Shown piece by piece: positions 13,333 to 20,542 of a stretch of DNA of 23,682 bases. Numbering within the stretch: position 1 is the first letter of the stretch; the number at the start of each line of letters is the position of its first letter. The stretch comes from a virus. Location of the stretch: positions 1 to 23,682 of the IMG/VR virus record IMGVR_UViG_3300021472_000014, one strand, 5' to 3'. Position numbers and translations under genes: made by a program. The notes under the pieces were generated by a model. That model was given only the letters and a program-made list of their open reading frames with translations. It was not told the DNA's origin and ran no database searches.

Positions 13333-14223
13333 ATGGTACTTAACGCTGAAACCATAAAAGCACTGAGCTTCACAGTCAGCACGCTTTTCAACAAAGCGCT
13401 AAAGAGCACCGAGCCGTGGTATCCCAAGATTGCGACGGTGGTCAAAAGCTCGACTTCAAAGAACATCTACCCGATGATGGAATCGTTAGTCTCGCTTCGC
13501 GAGTGGGTGGACGAGCGCTTCATACAGAACCTGAAAGCGCAGAAGTGGGAAATCGAGAACAAATCGTTCGAGGCTACGGTCGGCATAAACAAAGAGGACA
13601 TCGAGGACGACAACACTGGCGTTTATTCGCCAATGATAGAGGAGCTTGGGCGCGCGGCTGCAAAACATCCCGATAAACTCGTGGCACAGCTTCTTCTAAA
13701 CGGACACACCAGCAAGATATGGGACGGCAAGAACTTCTTCGATACTGGACATCCAGTTGGCAAAGATTTGACTTTCGACAATAAGTTTGGACTTGCTCTT
13801 ACTGCTGATAATTATGCCACGGTGCGGGCTGCGATGATGCAGATAAGCGACCCTGATGGCAAGCCGCTTGGTATAGTGCCAAATCTTCTTGTAGTTCCAC
13901 CGCAGCTTGAGGCTACAGCGAGACAGATTCTTAATGCGGAAATCATAAGCAGCACGACAAACATCTGGCGCAATTCCGCGGATCTTATGGTTATTCCTGA
14001 GCTGGCTTCCGAGCCTAATCGCTGGTTCCTAATTGATAGAAGCAGAGCGCTTAAGCCGTTCATAGTTCAGATACGCAAAAGGCCTCAGCTCGTTCGAAAG
14101 GATAAAGTGACCGACGACAATGTGTTCTTCTTCAAGCAGCTTCTCTACGGTGTTGATTACAGAGGCAACGCAGGTTACGGGCTCTGGCAGCTTGCGGCGG
14201 CATCTGACCCAGACTGGGCATAA
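13333..14223 (+). CDS. Major head protein, Mu gpT-like
   Basis: A 296-residue capsid subunit. The reading frame begins at GTG 13324, but AGGAGGTG at 13319-13326 puts the ATG at 13333 at ideal spacing. Recognised features of the Mu gpT family are the LFNKALKS...PWYPKIATVV opening, REWVDERFIQNLKAQKWEIENKSFEATVGINKEDIEDDNTGVYSPMIEELG, GKNFFDTGHPVG, PDGKPLGIVPNLLVVPPQLEATARQIL and the NVFFFKQLLYGVDYRGNAGYGLWQLA end. It follows the protease, scaffold and decoration genes in Mu order and ends just before an RNA hairpin, as expected for a highly expressed gene. Confidence 0.93.
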   Translation: MVLNAETIKALSFTVSTLFNKALKSTEPWYPKIATVVKSSTSKNIYPMMESLVSLREWVDERFIQNLKAQKWEIENKSFEATVGINKEDIEDDNTGVYSPMIEELGRAAAKHPDKLVAQLLLNGHTSKIWDGKNFFDTGHPVGKDLTFDNKFGLALTADNYATVRAAMMQISDPDGKPLGIVPNLLVVPPQLEATARQILNAEIISSTTNIWRNSADLMVIPELASEPNRWFLIDRSRALKPFIVQIRKRPQLVRKDKVTDDNVFFFKQLLYGVDYRGNAGYGLWQLAAASDPDWA

Positions 14224-14236
14224 CATAAAAGCATAT

Positions 14237-14258
14237 GGGGCAGGTTAATTCCTGCCCC
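14237..14258 (+). terminator. Hairpin after major head gene
   Basis: Perfect 8-bp stem GGGGCAGG/CCTGCCCC with loop TTAATT, starting 13 nt after the capsid stop. Only TT follows, then AAAG, so there is no U-tract and full intrinsic termination is unlikely. It may attenuate transcription or protect the capsid mRNA 3' end. Confidence 0.5.
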
Positions 14259-14276
14259 TTAAAGCGAGGAGGAACT

Positions 14277-14441
14277 ATGGGTAGATTATCAATACTGCGC
14301 AGGGCAGGATTGCTTGATAAACCCAAGAAATCGACAACGGAAACGATAACCAAAAAGACAAAAGACTCGAAGTCGAAACCCGATTGGAAGTCGAAATCGA
14401 AATCACAGGAGAAACGAATCAAAATTCAGACGGGTGAATGA
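14277..14441 (+). CDS. Small Lys/Ser-rich basic protein
   Basis: A 54-residue protein with a good GAGGAGG SD before ATG 14277 (the frame is open back to 14235 but without an SD). The first ~14 residues resemble a short folded head (GRLSILRRAGLLDKP); the rest is low-complexity Lys/Ser/Thr with repeats of the DNA unit AAGTCGAAA. Its TGA overlaps the ATGATG of the next gene. Similar short basic proteins follow capsid genes in several Mu-like head modules, but no function is recognised. Confidence 0.6.
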   Translation: MGRLSILRRAGLLDKPKKSTTETITKKTKDSKSKPDWKSKSKSQEKRIKIQTGE

Positions 14442-14878
14442 TGTATTGTCTTACTGCTGACATAGAAAGGCGAATTGGTTCGCGGACTTATCAACTGCTT
14501 TCACAGGCGTTTACTACGGGCGAGAGCTGGGAAAATGTCGTCGAAGCCACGATAGAGCAGGCGACAGGCATAGTTAACAGCTATCTAATGAAGCGCTACG
14601 AAGTTCCTGTCGGAGATGCTACCGATGAATCCAATCCTGTGCCACAGGTTGTGCGCGATTTGACGATAGATGTAGCGGTATATCTGCTTTACAGGCGAGC
14701 GGGACAGGCGGAGAAAATACCCGATATAAGAGAAACCTATGAGCGCGCTATAAACAGGCTAAAGGATATCGCGAGAGGCATCGCTGAAATTCCCGCTGCG
14801 ACCAAAGATAGCAACCACGGTGGAGCATTTGAAAGCGAAGACCGTGTGTTCACGGTTGAAGAGATGAGGAATTTCTGA
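14441..14878 (+). CDS. DUF1320-like protein (Mu gp36-like), head-tail connector
   Basis: A 145-146 residue protein starting at the second of tandem ATGs (14438, 14441) that overlap the upstream stop. The sequence (YCLTADIERRIGSRTYQLLSQ, VEATIEQATGIVNSYLMKRYEVP, VPQVVRDLTIDVAVYLLYRRAG, PDIRETYERAINRLKDIARGIAEIP) follows the Mu gp36/DUF1320 layout, an all-helical bundle also seen in gp6/gp15-type connectors that dock beneath the portal. Its place right after the major head gene fits. The stop overlaps the next ATG. Confidence 0.8.
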   Translation: MYCLTADIERRIGSRTYQLLSQAFTTGESWENVVEATIEQATGIVNSYLMKRYEVPVGDATDESNPVPQVVRDLTIDVAVYLLYRRAGQAEKIPDIRETYERAINRLKDIARGIAEIPAATKDSNHGGAFESEDRVFTVEEMRNF

Positions 14879-15525
14879 TGGGACTGACGGTCAACATAGC
14901 GGGAGCATCGCGGGTGCTTAGCATGGCAGCGAAACATCTTAAGCGGCGCCACGATATTTTACGGCGTTTAGGTGCGATAACTGTGCGCGGGATACAGCGC
15001 AGGATTCGCAGAGGACAGATAAGTCCGAAATCGAAGCGAGCGGTGGCGGAAAGCGGTAAAACGCTGCTTAACACGGGGCACCTTATGAAAAGCGTTCGTG
15101 TGGTTATGATAACGAAGGATGCAGCGGTAGTAGGTAGCACGGGAATCAAATACGCTGCGCTGCAACATTACGGCGGTGTGGTTCGCGGACGACCGTGGCT
15201 TGCTATTCCCGTTATTAAGGGGCGCAAGAGGCAGCAGATGCCACTTCGGGTTAGCGATGTCATAACCGAGGAAGGCACAGGTCCGCGTGGCGGAAAGATA
15301 TTGCGAGTTGAACGTCCTGCGAAATACCGCGATTTACGGGCATTCTGGATAAGAAGCAGAAAAGGTAATGTGTTGCTCGTGGCTAAAAAGCCAAGTGGAA
15401 TGCTGGTTCCATTGTTCGTGCTTAAGCGCAGAGTAAAGTTGCCAGCACGACCGTTTATGATAGCTGATAAAGCAACGCAATATGACCTTATTAAAGCGGT
15501 GCGAGCATGGACAGGGAAAGTTTGA
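14878..15525 (+). CDS. Virion morphogenesis protein, Phage_tail_S-like (Mu gpG-like)
   Basis: A 215-residue basic protein. The segment SGKTLLNTGHLMKSVRVVMI, then AAVVGSTGIKYAALQHYGGVVRG, and finally PARPFMIADKATQYDLIKAV is the recognisable core of the Phage_tail_S/virion morphogenesis family (tail completion at the head-tail junction). Between ~105 and 180 there is an insertion (KGRKRQQMPLRVSDVITEEGTGPRGGKILRV) longer than in the Mu protein. It overlaps the next gene by 19 nt. Confidence 0.75.
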   Translation: MGLTVNIAGASRVLSMAAKHLKRRHDILRRLGAITVRGIQRRIRRGQISPKSKRAVAESGKTLLNTGHLMKSVRVVMITKDAAVVGSTGIKYAALQHYGGVVRGRPWLAIPVIKGRKRQQMPLRVSDVITEEGTGPRGGKILRVERPAKYRDLRAFWIRSRKGNVLLVAKKPSGMLVPLFVLKRRVKLPARPFMIADKATQYDLIKAVRAWTGKV

Positions 15526-15956
15526 AAAGAGCGTTCACAGGATTTATCGACTGGGCAAAAGCGGAACTTGGAGATAGTGCGAAAACTGTTGCCGGTATAG
15601 CGGAAAGCATAGGTGTTATAAGCGGCGAGGAGATTGAATTCGTCATAGTTCCGCCCGCTGTGTTAATAAATCTTGCTGATATTACTGTGAAAACCGTGGG
15701 CTTAGCGCCGATAACATGGTATTACGACACAAGCTGGTCGATACTTGTTATAGCGGAAACATTGCCCGATACGCAATCAGGTTATGCGGTGTGTCTTGCT
15801 ATAGTGGAAAAACTTATCTCAGCTTTGCTTGAGAATCCGCCTCCGCAGATTCTGGAGCCGACTAATCCACGCGCTGGTTTTGCGTTCGCTGGTGAGGGTA
15901 TAGTCGGAATGGAGATTACCTTTGAAGCGACGATAAAGAACATGACGGAAAGTTAA
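15507..15956 (+). CDS. Tail completion-like protein (Mu gp37/DUF1834-like)
   Basis: A 149-residue protein beginning inside the previous gene. N-terminal helix (LKRAFTGFIDWAKAELGDSA) is followed by alternating strands (EIEFVIVPPAVLINLADITVKT, ITWYYDTSWSILVIAE) and an extended helix (GYAVCLAIVEKLISALLENP), then VGMEITFEATIKN. The size, position and closing strand fit the tail terminator/DUF1834 class that caps the tail next to the connector. The family call is tentative; a structure-based search would settle it. Confidence 0.5.
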   Translation: MDRESLKRAFTGFIDWAKAELGDSAKTVAGIAESIGVISGEEIEFVIVPPAVLINLADITVKTVGLAPITWYYDTSWSILVIAETLPDTQSGYAVCLAIVEKLISALLENPPPQILEPTNPRAGFAFAGEGIVGMEITFEATIKNMTES

Positions 15957-15963
15957 TATAACG

Positions 15964-15985
15964 CGATGGAGCCGCCACTCCATCG
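15964..15985 (+). terminator. Hairpin before the tail tube gene
   Basis: Perfect 8-bp stem CGATGGAG/CTCCATCG with loop CCGCCA in the short gap 15957-16018. ATAAAA follows rather than a T-run, so it resembles the 14237 hairpin: a possible attenuator or mRNA processing/stability element placed just ahead of a highly translated gene. Confidence 0.45.
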
Positions 15986-16018
15986 ATAAAACGCCAACAC
16001 TAAACCAAGGAGGATAAA

Positions 16019-16687
16019 ATGGCACGCGCAATACCCCTAAACCCTACCTATACAGGAGAAACCATACGGTTTTCCAAAGGAGTGCTTTACATCGAGGGCT
16101 GGGATTACTCCGGTGACACGCCGACTCCACCCACTCTGGGCACACTCACCAATGTGGGACTCATACAGGAAGTTACCATCAAGCCCGCTGACTTCGATGT
16201 TATCAAAGAAGGCGGAATGCCCTTCGATGGTCCGATAGTAGTGCAGTCCAGAGGCGGTAATTTCGAGATTACTGGCACCATAGGCAGCGTGAGTCTGAAA
16301 GCTATCGCTTACGCTATGGGAGCAAAGCTTGATGATCTCGCTGATGGCACCAATTACAAGCTTGACCCAGCATTGCTTGCACGATTCGCGACACTTCAGG
16401 TCGTGTTCATTCCGCACGAGGTTAGCAACAGTCAGATAGCGGATTCAGGCACGACACCAGTTGCTGGCTGCGATGTGTTCAGTTTCCGCAAAGTGATGAT
16501 AGACCCAACGGCTTTTGAGCTTGCGATGAAGTATGAGAAAGAGCGTGAGCTTGTGCCGTTTAAAGCGGTGAGCATGCAGTTCCTTGAGGATGAAAGCGAC
16601 CCTCATCATGGGTATCACGGTTTAATCGTTCCCAATCAGAGCCTTGACCTAACCATCGATTCGCATGGCTGGAACCCAGGGTCGTAA
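16019..16687 (+). CDS. Probable major tail tube protein
   Basis: A 222-residue beta-rich protein with one of the strongest SDs in the window (AAGGAGG). Features: an N-terminal strand pair (ETIRFSKGVLYIEGW), GLIQEVTIKPADFDVIKEGGMPFDGPIVVQSRGGNFEITGTIGSVSLKAIAYAMGA, KVMIDPTAFELAMKYEKERELVPFKAVSMQFLEDE, and a C-terminal beta strand. The EVTI...GGNFEITGTI pattern with an alpha helix is what tail tube subunits show, and its position before the assembly chaperones and tape measure fits. No sheath gene lies upstream, so a non-contractile tail is likely. Confidence 0.7.
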   Translation: MARAIPLNPTYTGETIRFSKGVLYIEGWDYSGDTPTPPTLGTLTNVGLIQEVTIKPADFDVIKEGGMPFDGPIVVQSRGGNFEITGTIGSVSLKAIAYAMGAKLDDLADGTNYKLDPALLARFATLQVVFIPHEVSNSQIADSGTTPVAGCDVFSFRKVMIDPTAFELAMKYEKERELVPFKAVSMQFLEDESDPHHGYHGLIVPNQSLDLTIDSHGWNPGS

Positions 16688-16705
16688 TGAAACAAAGGAG
16701 CGAAC

Positions 16706-17320
16706 ATGGTTACGCTGACGATAAAAGTGTATGTGTATGAGCGCACCGATTACAACGGGCAGGAATGCGACAGCGAGATTTCAGGAGCAACGGTAACGAT
16801 TTACGACACGGACGGTGTAACGGAGCTAAGCTCTGGCATAACTAATTCCAGCGGCATCTATGAGGACACGATAACGGTTAGCGGAACGCATTGTCTCGTT
16901 GAAGCGGAAAAGACGGGATATACGACGAGGCATATCTGGACAGCAGTTGCGGACGGTGTTGATGAGTATGTAACGCTGGAGCTTACGCAGACGAATTTTT
17001 CTAATGCTGCCACCATAAGAGCGCGGCTGCGATATTACAGCGATGGTAACTGGTTGCCCGCGCAGAATGTCGAGATGCGCGTTACCATTCCCAATACACC
17101 AGCCAAAGCTACTGGTTCGGATGGTCTTAAATACTTCATCACCAGCAACACGATTTCCGCGACATCGGATGAGAACGGTGTGGTTTCCGCTGTAGTGCCT
17201 TTGGCGAATGACGAGGAGCTGCGTGTCTTCAGGGTGGTTATTCAGTCGGCAGGCATCGACAGATATGTAAGCATTCCGCCCGGAACGACCGAGGTTGACC
17301 TCGGCACAATCAACATTTAA
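16706..17320 (+). CDS. Ig-like/carboxypeptidase-regulatory-like tail protein
   Basis: A 204-residue protein of two tandem beta-sandwich domains. Domain 1 (~1-90): VTLTIKVYVYERTD...ISGATVTIYDTDG...GITNSSGIYEDTITV...HCLVEAEKTGYTT is the CarboxypepD_reg/Ig-like pattern. Domain 2 (~95-204): a longer related repeat, with VEMRVTIPNTPAKATGSDG and ATSDENGVVSAVVPL. The SD is AAAGGAG. Such domains on phage tails decorate the tube or aid adhesion to carbohydrates. Binding partner is unknown; a virion location is inferred from gene order. Confidence 0.65.
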   Translation: MVTLTIKVYVYERTDYNGQECDSEISGATVTIYDTDGVTELSSGITNSSGIYEDTITVSGTHCLVEAEKTGYTTRHIWTAVADGVDEYVTLELTQTNFSNAATIRARLRYYSDGNWLPAQNVEMRVTIPNTPAKATGSDGLKYFITSNTISATSDENGVVSAVVPLANDEELRVFRVVIQSAGIDRYVSIPPGTTEVDLGTINI

Positions 17321-17332
17321 CGGGGAGGTTGC

Positions 17333-17659
17333 ATGATGAAGCTTAAAAAGCATCTGGGCATTAAGACTGCCCGTGAGCTAACCCTTTTCGTCAACAAAGC
17401 GGGACAGAAGGCTTTGACGGCAGATGTGTTCACGCTGTGGCTCATCGAGGATGACAAGCGGGTGGAAAGGTTCGTGGAGCTCGTGTGCGAGGATAAGCCC
17501 GATGTATCCAAGCTGACCTATGAGGAGCTGTCTTCGCTGGTGAACGATTTTTTCGCTGGTTCAGGCGGCAAGTTGATGATTTCAACAGCCGTCTCAGCGC
17601 TGTTATCGGACAAGGAAATAGTCAAAGACCTTATTCAACGGGAGCAGATATCTGGCTGA
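17333..17659 (+). CDS. Tail assembly chaperone, short product (lambda G-like)
   Basis: A 108-residue helical protein between the tail tube and tape measure, the invariant site of the tail assembly chaperones. SD GGGGAGG precedes tandem ATGs at 17333/17336. The protein (KKHLGIKTARELTLFVNK, LTADVFTLWLIEDD, YEELSSLVNDFFAGSGGKL) has the usual size and predicted helical make-up. A U UUU UUC heptamer at 17548-17554, within DFF, lies in the overlap with the following -1 frame (open 17524-17868). Most ribosomes should read this short form; a fraction would shift to produce a 178-residue G-T type fusion. Confidence 0.7.
   Translation: MMKLKKHLGIKTARELTLFVNKAGQKALTADVFTLWLIEDDKRVERFVELVCEDKPDVSKLTYEELSSLVNDFFAGSGGKLMISTAVSALLSDKEIVKDLIQREQISG
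17548..17554 (+). promoter_or_regulatory. Slippery heptamer for -1 ribosomal frameshift
   Basis: T TTT TTC aligned to codons GAT TTT TTC in the zero frame (TTT at 17549-17551, TTC at 17552-17554). Both tRNAs can re-pair after a -1 slip. GAGGAG (17522-17527) lies 20 nt upstream and could act as a stimulatory SD. Downstream there is a small hairpin GTTGA/TCAAC (17572-17586) and another AACAGC/GCTGTT (17584-17604), which are mutually exclusive. The -1 frame is open from 17524 to 17868. Actual efficiency cannot be read from sequence. Confidence 0.65.
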
Positions 17660-17868
17660 GTTTGTTGCCCGCTATGTCGGACGGCGACCCCGCGGCGGGG
17701 TGGGAAGCTTACGAGCAGGATATGCCACTGTGGCTCGTTGCGGAATACATCATCTACAACATAGCCAAGCACAGACCGCTGAGGGGTGAGTCACAGAAAG
17801 TGAGCACAAGCATAAGCGGTAAGGATAAGGAGCTTATGGAATACTACGCAAGCCGATGGAAAAATTAA
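17554..17868 (+). CDS. Frameshift extension of tail assembly chaperone (lambda T-like part)
   Basis: Read in the -1 frame after the slippery site, it gives 104 residues: RWFRRQVDD..., STGADIWLSLLPAMSDGDPAAGW, then DMPLWLVAEYIIYNIAKHRP and a tail ending ASRWKN. The ADIWLSLLPAMSDGDPAAGW stretch runs across the zero-frame stop (17657-17659) without a break, and no SD or ATG precedes the usable TTG at 17662. So it is better read as a frameshift product than as a separate 68-residue gene. It ends one base before the tape measure ATG. Confidence 0.65.
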   Translation, partial: RWFRRQVDDFNSRLSAVIGQGNSQRPYSTGADIWLSLLPAMSDGDPAAGWEAYEQDMPLWLVAEYIIYNIAKHRPLRGESQKVSTSISGKDKELMEYYASRWKN

Positions 17869-20541
17869 ATGGCAACGGGTAACATAACAATCGCGGTAAA
17901 ACTTGAGGGCGTTCAGAACGCTGCGCAGCAGCTCGACCAGCTCAAAAACAAAATCACCAAGGGACTCAATTTTGGTAAAGTTGCACTGGGAATTACGGCG
18001 GTTAGTCAGGGGCTTAACATTCTGCGGCAGGGGCTTGCGGCTGCGAATCGCATAATGAACACCACGATAGAGCGTTACGCACAGTTCGATAAAGGGCTGG
18101 CGAATGTTTCCACGCTGCTTGGCGACCAGGCGAACAAATATCTTCCGCAGTATCGAAGGGAACTTATCGCTCTTTCCTCAAAATACGGCGAGGCAGTAGA
18201 AAATCTTACCAAACCGCTTTACGATGTTATCTCGGCGAGCGTTGAGCCTGCGAAAGCAATGCAACTTCTGGATGTTGCTGCTAAGGGCGCCAAAGTGGGA
18301 ATAGCTGACCTTGGCACGGCAGTTGACACTTATACTACATCCATCAATGCGTGGCATCTTGCGGTGGATCAGGCAGCCAAGGTGGCTGACATCTGGCAGA
18401 TGACTATAAAGCGAGGTAAGACGACCTTAGGTGAGATAGGACAGAATCTTGCCAAGGTAGCACCGCTTGCAGCAGCGCTTAATGTGCCTATAGAACAAAT
18501 AGCAGCAGGTTTGGCTACACTAACCAAGCAGGGTGTGCCGACCGCTATAGCATTCACGCAGCTTGCAGCGATTTTCAGAGGGCTCGTCAGGCATGAAAAA
18601 GATGCAGCGAGACATTTCCCGAAATTAGCGCCTATTTTCAATAAACAAGCGCTTGCTTCGATGGGGTTGCAGAAATGGCTGACCAAACTTTACGAGGCTA
18701 CAGGCGGGAATGTTAACATACTCGTTAAGCTTTTCGGGCGCGCTGAGGCTATCAATGCGGTTCTTGCGATGACTGGCAAGAATGCCAAAATGGCAGCCGA
18801 AGACCTTGCCGCGATGCAAAATGCTACAGGCGAGCTTGAGCGTGGATTCGAAAATGTCAAAAAGAGCTTTTCCTTCAGATGGGACCAGCTGAAAACAAAG
18901 TTCCAGAACATAGCGCTTGTGCTTGGTGAATCTCTTGCGCCAGCAGCGCTTGCTGTGGGTAATGTTGTGGCGAAAATTCTGCAGCTCGTTAATCCGCTTT
19001 TAAGGCTTCTTGGTAAAATGCCATCGGGAATACAGGTGCTTACGGCGGCGGTGATAGGGTTAGTAGCAGCGCAGAGTAAATGGGCATGGGCTTCCAAACT
19101 TGCAAGGCTTAATGTGATTTCCTTAAGTAAAGCAGCGATACAACAAACGCGTGCTTTCTATAAGCTTTCATTCAGTGTTGCCAATATAAATCGGAAGCTG
19201 CCTACTTTACAAAGATTATTGGGTGGGACTACTAAAGCTTCCAGAATCCTATCTGGTGTTTTTCAAGCGGGTCTGGCTCCTGCTATTGCTTTTGCTACAA
19301 CTGAGGTAATACGGGCTATTGACGCATTTAAAGAAATGCGAAAAGCTCATAAGGAATTGATGGAGAGTTTATCCAGTATGTCGGATTTGCAGTTAGCGCA
19401 GACGATGGTGGCATCGTTAGAGATAGCGAGAAAAGAAATAGCAGAAACAGGTAAAGTTAGTAAGGAAACTCGGAAACAATTTAAGTTATTAGTAAAAGCT
19501 GGCAAGATAGATAAAAGCGTATTGGATGCACTGGATGATGCGGTGCAACTGAATAAAGAATGGACTTTCTGGCAATTAAGATTAGCTGATGCTGTCAAGA
19601 AATGGAGAGAAGAACACAAAAAATCTAAAGGAAAAGAACCAGCACCAGATAAAGATTTTAAAGATTTGAATAAATTACTTGATGAACTGCTTAATAAAAC
19701 CAAAGACACTGGCGAAGCCATTTCTGAATTGCCTGCCAAGTTCAAGCCACTACATGATGCGCTGCACAAATACAACATTGATGTTTCGCAATTGCTGGAA
19801 CGGATGGAGAAGGGAGTAAAGCTCAAAATCTCCTACGAAATTCCTGAAATACCAATTGATGAAGCTGATATAGAGGAAAAGCAGGAGCAGATGCCTAAGT
19901 TAACCGTGAAGACTGACTTTTCAGTTGAGGGAATAACTGAAGAGGATGCAGCAAGAATTAAAGGAGCGTTGAATTCAGTTCAATATGCGTTCGCGGATAC
20001 CTTCGCAGACATTATGACAGGAACTATGTCGCTTAAGAAAGCATTTCATTCGTTAGGTTATTCGATACAGAAGGCTTTTGTGCAGCTTGCCGCGCAATCG
20101 GTCGCACGAAGTATATTTGCACAGCTTCACTCGATATTAACGGCAGCGGGCGGATACATAGTTCAGGCTGGAGCGAAACTTATTCAATGGTTCGTCGGCA
20201 CAATGGGACCGTTGGGCATTCCCGCTGCGGCAGCGTCGATAGCGGGTATTATAGCATTGTTCAACCAGCTTAAACATGCCGTCGGTTTCGCTGAGGGGGG
20301 ATTGTGGACTGGCGGACCAGCATACATCGTGCCAGTGACTCCGGGAGCACCTATAGGAATGATTTCGGAGCGGGGCGAGCCAGAATACATTGTGCCAGCA
20401 AGCAAAGCGCAAGCCAGCACAGTGATTATCGAAAACCACTACCACATAAGCGGTGCGGTTATCGATAAGCAGGCATTTGAGGGCTTTGTTGACGATATAA
20501 ACTACATCCAGCGACGGGAAAACTTTTTGAGGAGGGGCTGA
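17869..20541 (+). CDS. Tape measure protein
   Basis: An 890-residue protein, the longest complete gene here. N-terminal part (GNITIAVKLEGVQNAAQQLDQLKNKITKGL; ERYAQFDKGLANVSTLLGD; GTAVDTYTTSINAW; GEIGQNLAKVAPLAAALNVPIEQIAAGLATLTKQGVP) is the PhageMin_Tail/TP901 tape-measure family. Two hydrophobic regions (about 375-400 and 750-800) suit membrane insertion during DNA ejection. The middle (about 420-670) is helical and charged with Lys-rich stretches, in more AT-rich DNA than its flanks. The C-terminus has the common FAEGGLWTGGPAYIVP...EPEYIVPASK motif. Length sets tail length; the SD before the ATG is weak, implying coupling to the chaperone. Confidence 0.9.
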   Translation: MATGNITIAVKLEGVQNAAQQLDQLKNKITKGLNFGKVALGITAVSQGLNILRQGLAAANRIMNTTIERYAQFDKGLANVSTLLGDQANKYLPQYRRELIALSSKYGEAVENLTKPLYDVISASVEPAKAMQLLDVAAKGAKVGIADLGTAVDTYTTSINAWHLAVDQAAKVADIWQMTIKRGKTTLGEIGQNLAKVAPLAAALNVPIEQIAAGLATLTKQGVPTAIAFTQLAAIFRGLVRHEKDAARHFPKLAPIFNKQALASMGLQKWLTKLYEATGGNVNILVKLFGRAEAINAVLAMTGKNAKMAAEDLAAMQNATGELERGFENVKKSFSFRWDQLKTKFQNIALVLGESLAPAALAVGNVVAKILQLVNPLLRLLGKMPSGIQVLTAAVIGLVAAQSKWAWASKLARLNVISLSKAAIQQTRAFYKLSFSVANINRKLPTLQRLLGGTTKASRILSGVFQAGLAPAIAFATTEVIRAIDAFKEMRKAHKELMESLSSMSDLQLAQTMVASLEIARKEIAETGKVSKETRKQFKLLVKAGKIDKSVLDALDDAVQLNKEWTFWQLRLADAVKKWREEHKKSKGKEPAPDKDFKDLNKLLDELLNKTKDTGEAISELPAKFKPLHDALHKYNIDVSQLLERMEKGVKLKISYEIPEIPIDEADIEEKQEQMPKLTVKTDFSVEGITEEDAARIKGALNSVQYAFADTFADIMTGTMSLKKAFHSLGYSIQKAFVQLAAQSVARSIFAQLHSILTAAGGYIVQAGAKLIQWFVGTMGPLGIPAAAASIAGIIALFNQLKHAVGFAEGGLWTGGPAYIVPVTPGAPIGMISERGEPEYIVPASKAQASTVIIENHYHISGAVIDKQAFEGFVDDINYIQRRENFLRRG

Positions 20542-20542
20542 A

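Noticed and set aside
14235-14276. Upstream extension of the Lys/Ser-rich protein
   Set aside because: The extra 14 residues are encoded by the hairpin and lack an SD; ATG 14277 has a clear one.
17662-17868. Independent 68-residue gene starting at TTG
   Set aside because: No SD or ATG, and the frame is protein-like upstream of the TTG to the slippery site, so a frameshift product explains it better.
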